From contig NZ_QBKH01000006.1 of the NCBI RefSeq assembly GCF_003054045.1, positions 462,760-526,759 on the forward strand: DNA of 64,000 bases. Reading direction: 5' to 3'. The notes beneath the pieces are model-generated. The model saw nothing but the letters and a program-made list of their open reading frames with translations. It was not told the DNA's origin and searched no databases. This document shows positions 60,138 through 64,000 of this stretch, piece after piece (the first letter of the stretch is position 1; every line of letters starts with the position of its first letter). Source of the stretch: Sphingobacterium faecium. GTDB lineage: Bacteria > Bacteroidota > Bacteroidia > Sphingobacteriales > Sphingobacteriaceae. Made by a program: the position numbers and the translations under genes.

Positions 60138-60638
60138 TTAGACTATTTTTTTTTCCATAATAGCATCTTCCATTATAAAACCATCTCCAATATCAATATT
60201 TTCTTCCCCGACTTTCTCAAAACCTATACCCTTATAAAAATCGATAGCAGAATTATCTCTATTAACATTTAAAGAAAGACTATGATTTTTGTTCTTCATT
60301 GCAATATCTGTAATTGTTTTCATGAGTAATTTTCCGACACCTTTTCCCTGTGATTCAGGAAGAATGTATATTTTATGAATTTTTGTTTTCGATAAACCTT
60401 TATAATTTAACTCGTAAGAAGCATATCCCAAGTGCTTTATTTCATCTTTTACAATCAGGAACTGATGTCCCTTATTTGTGGTCTGTTCAGATAATGCATG
60501 TATGCTATACATCATATTAAGCATATAGCTAATCTGTTCTCCTGATAAAATAAGGCCGAAAGTATCTGGCCAAGTTTCATGAGCGATCTTTTGGATAATA
60601 GGATAATCACTTGATGTTGCAGTATAAATAGTAAGCAT
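60138..60638 (-). CDS. GNAT acetyltransferase
   Basis: 166 residues. ATSSDYPIIQKIAHETWPDT at the start, KTKIHKIYILPESQGKGVGK with the acetyl-CoA loop, LLMKTITDIAMKNKNHSLSL and NVNRDNSAIDFYKGIGFEKV at the end. Typical small-molecule or protein N-acetyltransferase. ATG 60638. The unit stands alone. Substrate unknown. Confidence 0.9.
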   Translation of the reverse strand: MLTIYTATSSDYPIIQKIAHETWPDTFGLILSGEQISYMLNMMYSIHALSEQTTNKGHQFLIVKDEIKHLGYASYELNYKGLSKTKIHKIYILPESQGKGVGKLLMKTITDIAMKNKNHSLSLNVNRDNSAIDFYKGIGFEKVGEENIDIGDGFIMEDAIMEKKIV

Positions 60639-60972
60639 AATTATTTGGAATTTTTAAAATCTTTATTATCATCTAATAATTGTCTAAATATAACAAATCA
60701 TTAGTATCCACGGCACCAGGCTATATAAAAATAAAAACTAAAAATTATAGCAAATAAAAGCTAACATAATTAGTTTTATTATTTACCTTTGGATATTGAA
60801 TCAGGATGGACACGCTACAAGATAACTGGTTGCTCAACATTCTTGCGTGTTCATTCTGTTCAATATTGAATTAAAAAAGGGGAGGTCTGATAGTTCACTT
60901 TATAGTAAAGAGACTTAAGGGAGAAATGTAACCCTGTTAGGAAAAAGGCGAAAATAATAAATACTAATTGCG
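60639..60972. other. Spacer upstream of repeat module A
   Basis: About 330 bp. No frame or RNA seen. It holds the upstream region of the best A1 copy; a possible promoter cannot be assigned. Confidence 0.4.
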
Positions 60973-61206
60973 ATGAATGTACCAGTGACAATCGAGATCT
61001 TGAAAGACTTAAAGCATAAAGGGTACAATATCCTGAAGTCCGACAATAGTGTGGATGATATTATACAGCATTTTGTCCCGACAAAAGTAAAGGACCTATG
61101 GGCGTTTATGAGCGAATTTAAGGAAGAGTCTGCTACAGTCGTCATCGAGCAGATTCTTGATGCGCCAGAGGAAGTGTTAGAAGGAAAATTTTTAAAGGTT
61201 TTCTGA
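60973..61206 (+). CDS. Module A gene 1 (best copy)
   Basis: 77 residues, helical and acidic: MNVPVTIEILKDLKHKGYNI, LKSDNSVDDIIQHFVPTKVK, DLWAFMSEFKEESATVVIEQ, ILDAPEEVLEGKFLKVF. No signal. First gene of a three-gene unit; the next starts 30 bp later. It also occurs as fragments at 47788 and 51979. Its family is not known to me. ATG start has no clear ribosome site. A phage, mobile-element or toxin-adaptor role is possible. Confidence 0.6.
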   Translation: MNVPVTIEILKDLKHKGYNILKSDNSVDDIIQHFVPTKVKDLWAFMSEFKEESATVVIEQILDAPEEVLEGKFLKVF

Positions 61207-61236
61207 TTGATCTATTAATTTTTAAAAACCAAAGAG

Positions 61237-61476
61237 ATGAATTTAAAGCAAATACAGCAAGAGTATATACTCAATCATCCTGAAGCGGTAAAAACTGTTA
61301 AGAGCAAAGCACAGCTCACTTTTAGACAGATTGCCGGTATACGAGAGTCAGCATTTAGTATTTCCAATTTATTTAGTATTAACGAAGGGGAGCAGATTAT
61401 TAGAGATGGTTTTGCTCGATGGCCAGATGTTATAGCTGGAGAGTTGGAGCTATTGAAGAGCAGATTGGTTGATTAA
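61237..61476 (+). CDS. Module A gene 2 (best copy)
   Basis: 79 residues, helical: MNLKQIQQEYILNHPEAVKT, VKSKAQLTFRQIAGIRESAF, SISNLFSINEGEQIIRDGFA, RWPDVIAGELELLKSRLVD. The same gene at 47928 has lost its start codon. Start ATG is preceded by gaga, a good site. It overlaps A3 by 8 bp, so translation is coupled. No family recognised. Confidence 0.65.
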   Translation: MNLKQIQQEYILNHPEAVKTVKSKAQLTFRQIAGIRESAFSISNLFSINEGEQIIRDGFARWPDVIAGELELLKSRLVD

Positions 61477-61831
61477 TGAGTCGTTAGGTGATATTTTTAT
61501 CAGAAATAATATGGTACCAGCATGGTTAGATAAAAAAAGAGAAATCCCTACGGACGTGCGATCACTTATAAATCTAGCACGTGAAAACAATTGTTGGATT
61601 TACGAGCAAAAAACAAGAATATTTTATACTCCTGATGAATTTTTAGAGAAATGGCCACTCTTATATCATGAGGGGCGAAGAGGAATTAATAACAATAAGG
61701 AGTTTGCTATTAAGAGTCCTTATGTGGCGATCAAACAGCGTGCAGAATGGGTGAAAAGAGCAAATGAAGAACTGCAGGCAATTTTAAAAAAGCTCGAGAG
61801 CTATGAGGCACAATTTAAACCTCAGAAATAG
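61469..61831 (+). CDS. Module A gene 3 (best copy)
   Basis: 120 residues. MINESLGDIFIRNNMVPAWL, DKKREIPTDVRSLINLAREN, NCWIYEQKTRIFYTPDEFLE, KWPLLYHEGRRGINNNKEFA, IKSPYVAIKQRAEWVKRANE, ELQAILKKLESYEAQFKPQK. The second half is a helical coiled coil. Coupled to A2 by an 8-bp overlap. A damaged copy is at about 48160-48357. Function unknown; with A1 and A2 it may form a small complex. Confidence 0.65.
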   Translation: MINESLGDIFIRNNMVPAWLDKKREIPTDVRSLINLARENNCWIYEQKTRIFYTPDEFLEKWPLLYHEGRRGINNNKEFAIKSPYVAIKQRAEWVKRANEELQAILKKLESYEAQFKPQK

Positions 61832-62130
61832 CTTCAAGAGCTAGGGCTTCCTAAAGAGATTTCCACGTCATATTTATCTTGTAATAAGATTATTATCTTG
61901 ATTTTTACCTCCAACAGTTTCATGATACAGATTTTCTCCGCTCAAGCACCATTTTCTAATTTATTGATTGCAAATTTGAGCTTCGTAAAACCAGCCGAAG
62001 GTAGCTTATTCTAAGTATCTATCGTCTTTCTTCTATTTAAAATTAGTAATTCATTCCCGAATTATCTAGTTTTGAACAAAGCTATTTAATGTGATCGTAC
62101 AAAAGTATTTACATTAAAAAAAATTGTATA
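61832..62130. other. Spacer, about 300 bp
   Basis: No gene, repeat or RNA seen. A tiny dyad tagct/agcta after the A3 stop is too short to call a terminator. Confidence 0.4.
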
Positions 62131-62538
62131 ATGAAGTATATCGTAGTTTTTTTATTCATCATATTTGTATCATGTTCTCATAGAAAAGATAAAAATATGG
62201 AAATATACTTTAACACAGCGTCGTTGGTAACTGAAGTCTTTAATATAAGTATTGAATCGAAAACTGATGTGCTACTGGATACAACATTAAATCAGACGAC
62301 AGTTGTCACGTATAGGAAAATAGCTGATAGTGAAATGAAAAACAATGAAAACTACAATATTGTGGTAAATGGTATTGATAGTTTAATTAATATTAATAAG
62401 AAATATACGAAGCTGTTTATAGGTTATCAGGAAGAGTGTCTATTTCCTGAAAGGACCGATAGAGCACGTCATCCAGATGAATTTTTTCTTACGTTTGACA
62501 AAAAATATCATAAGCTTACATTGGAATTAAAGGAATAG
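62131..62538 (+). CDS. Small lipoprotein
   Basis: 135 residues. Signal MKYIVVFLFIIFVSC with lipid Cys15, then SHRKDKNMEIYFNTASLVTE. Mature part of about 115 residues with strands VFNISIESKTDVLLDTTLNQ and TVVTYRKIADSEMKNNENYN, ending FFLTFDKKYHKLTLELKE. Envelope-located; no family recognised. Isolated. ATG 62131. Confidence 0.65.
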   Translation: MKYIVVFLFIIFVSCSHRKDKNMEIYFNTASLVTEVFNISIESKTDVLLDTTLNQTTVVTYRKIADSEMKNNENYNIVVNGIDSLININKKYTKLFIGYQEECLFPERTDRARHPDEFFLTFDKKYHKLTLELKE

Positions 62539-62638
62539 GTGGAAAGTTTAATGATTCTTCTACTTTCGATTAGTGTCGATAGACCATTTTTTTGTTTAAT
62601 AAACCTCATTCGGCTTTAACAAAGAATACATGGTAAAC

Positions 62639-63535
62639 TTATTTTTTAAATCTTTCTGCTAAGCTTTTGATCCAATCTATAGCAAATTGAGTGGGCTCCC
62701 TACTGGCAGATAGGGAGAGGTTATGTCCAAAGTTAGGGAATATTTTGTAGTCGAAATCTTTTCCCTGAGATTGAAGACTTTCTAATTTTTCAATAGATAA
62801 TCTTATCGGTACTTGGATATCTTTGTCTCCAAAAAGCCACAGTCCACGAATTTTTAATCTCTTAAGCGATTTGACGGGGTCAGTATTTACAAAATGAAAT
62901 TTGTCCGGTGCATTGCTGATATGTTGGCGTACCTCGGACTCCGAATGCGTATCCCAAAAGTTGCGGTTACCGTTGGTGAAAAATTGGAAACGAAGCTGTT
63001 CTAGAGTAGGTATTACAGGGCCACTTAACAATACTATAAAATCAGTTTTTTTATATTTATCTGCGGCTATGGGTATTACCCAGCCAGCTTGACTTCCTCC
63101 CATAAGACCCATTGGGATATTGTCGTCATGGATTATTGCTTTGAACGTTTTTAATGCTTCCTGTACATCTGTCGCCAGTACGTCGAGATTATTGGGATCA
63201 ATGTTGTTGGTGCCTACTTCAGGTCCAGCATATTCACCATCAGACTCACCAACCCCTCGTTTGTCATAAGTAAGGACAGAAATACCACTATCAGCTAAGA
63301 ATGAAGCTAATTCATTAGATCTCAATTCTTTTCCAGATCCATGAACGATAACCACAGCTGCTTTCGGATTTTTAGCGGCATAAATTGTCCCCGATAATTT
63401 TATTTTTTTACTAGTAAAACTGATCGGATTTATAGTTGTGGATTGAGCATATAGTGTCAGTGATGCTAGTAGAAATGAAAAGAACAGCCATGCTTTGCAA
63501 AGAACGACGAAATTACGCGTGTGGATGATTGTCAT
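62639..63535 (-). CDS. Exported alpha/beta hydrolase
   Basis: 298 residues. Signal peptide (LCKAWLFFSFLLASLTLYAQ) then a hydrolase fold: AVVIVHGSGKELRSNELASF with the oxyanion region, SVLTYDKRGVGESDGEYAGP, nucleophile elbow GLMGGSQAGWVIPIAADKYK with Ser, acid in LFGDKDIQVPI and His in FPNFGHNLSLS. Similar to dipeptidyl-peptidase/serine-aminopeptidase-like esterases exported by Bacteroidota. Substrate unknown. The next gene is about 158 bp upstream on the same strand. Confidence 0.88.
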   Translation of the reverse strand: MTIIHTRNFVVLCKAWLFFSFLLASLTLYAQSTTINPISFTSKKIKLSGTIYAAKNPKAAVVIVHGSGKELRSNELASFLADSGISVLTYDKRGVGESDGEYAGPEVGTNNIDPNNLDVLATDVQEALKTFKAIIHDDNIPMGLMGGSQAGWVIPIAADKYKKTDFIVLLSGPVIPTLEQLRFQFFTNGNRNFWDTHSESEVRQHISNAPDKFHFVNTDPVKSLKRLKIRGLWLFGDKDIQVPIRLSIEKLESLQSQGKDFDYKIFPNFGHNLSLSASREPTQFAIDWIKSLAERFKK

Positions 63536-63693
63536 ATTTGGATTTTAAAATTTATACAATGATCACTTAACATTAGGTATCTAGCAATGTGTTTTCGGCA
63601 AGTGCATTGAAATTATTCGGTGAAGGAATGTATTTCTTAGGTTAACGACAAGTTTTGAAATTGACTAGACGCTTTAAAGTTTATAGTATAAGC

Positions 63694-64000
63694 CTATTTA
63701 ATCAATTTTCCGTCTTTATAAGTTTGAATGGCATTCTGTTTACCATTTTCACTCGTCATTTCCCAAACACCGTCATATATACCATTCTTCCAGTTTCCTG
63801 TAGCCCTTTTGTTCCCATTGGGAAACCAGTAATGGTGCGTGCCGTTAGGTTTTCCATCAACAAATTGACCTTCCCGTGCTTTTTTTCCATTTGGATGCCA
63901 AAACTCCATAATCCATTCTGTTTCAGATTCTCTATTTTACCGCGAGAATATAGGATTCCATTCAGATAATAGGTGTCTTTCATTCCATCACTGATAGGTT
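63694..64000 (-). pseudogene. MORN-repeat protein, frameshifted; 5' end outside window
   Basis: The reading frame is open to the window end (PISDGMKDTYYLNGILYSRG, KIENLKQNGLWSF). After WSF it would continue only if one G were added at about 63905, giving FWHPNGKKAREGQFVDGKPN, GTHHYWFPNGNKRATGNWKN, GIYDGVWEM and a C terminus. Two or three MORN repeats of the YwqK/antitoxin type are visible. Either a base-call error or a true frameshift. Confidence 0.7.

Noticed and set aside
1..64000. CRISPR array, tRNA or rRNA
   Set aside because: No regularly spaced repeats and no cloverleaf or rRNA-like sequence were noticed in the spacers.

Overview
The window reads as chromosome of a low-GC Bacteroidota bacterium, most likely Sphingobacteriaceae and plausibly Sphingobacterium. 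The evidence is the protein families (DUF3570/DUF4266, DUF4397 lipoproteins, Crp-type regulators, an NrtR-controlled NAD salvage operon), promoter -7 elements of the TAnnTTTG type, and very AT-rich spacers. I found no rRNA, tRNA, CRISPR array or complete insertion sequence.

Layout. 1-9.5 kb: the 3' part of a dnaE-type polymerase, an SRPBCC protein, an acetyltransferase, a secreted protein, a three-gene zinc-ribbon/SPFH/small-membrane operon and a PAP2 phosphatase. 9.8-16 kb: a minus-strand redox/metal run in the order thioredoxin-like, ApbE flavin transferase, DUF4266 lipoprotein, DUF3570 barrel, cytochrome b561, VIT-type metal transporter. Upstream of it lie an intact histidine kinase and a broken response regulator. 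17-23.3 kb: acetyltransferase, FMN reductase, then a NAD salvage operon (PRPP synthetase-like, nicotinamide/nicotinate phosphoribosyltransferase, NadE, nicotinamidase-like, NrtR-type regulator) behind twin palindromic operators. 23.3-35.7 kb: mixed small genes (zinc-ribbon protein, lipoproteins, a GAF kinase, a Crp regulator with an NADP oxidoreductase operon, a LOG hydrolase, DUF4397, monooxygenase and acetyltransferase). 35.9-41.3 kb: a tightly coupled seven-gene type III polyketide operon with its own ACP, ketosynthase, dehydratase and phosphopantetheinyl transferase. 41.5-51.4 kb: LysR/MFS, HxlR/nitroreductase, MgtC, an acetyltransferase and a PAS kinase, among gene debris. 51.5-64 kb: a dense field of small orphan genes, several of families found beside polymorphic toxins as immunity proteins, interspersed with decaying copies of two unidentified repeat modules.

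How genes work together. The polyketide operon should take an acyl chain from its dedicated ACP/ketosynthase/dehydratase and extend or cyclise it on the type III synthase. The methyltransferase and flavoprotein would then tailor it, much like the SrsA-SrsB-SrsC phenolic-lipid trio. The NAD operon makes PRPP, loads it onto the pyridine base, amidates the product and is probably repressed by the Nudix-like regulator encoded at its end. The redox run puts a flavin attachment enzyme, a disulfide protein, a cysteine/glycine-tailed lipoprotein, an outer-membrane barrel, a membrane cytochrome b and a Fe/Mn transporter in one transcription direction, which suggests an envelope electron-transfer or metal-handling system that is poorly understood.

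The window also holds many broken genes: response regulator, cupin, serine hydrolase, two Rpn-type nuclease remnants, an acetyltransferase, a truncated paralogue and a MORN protein. The second half in particular looks like a site of repeated acquisition and decay. All calls come from reading the sequence alone; no database search was run.
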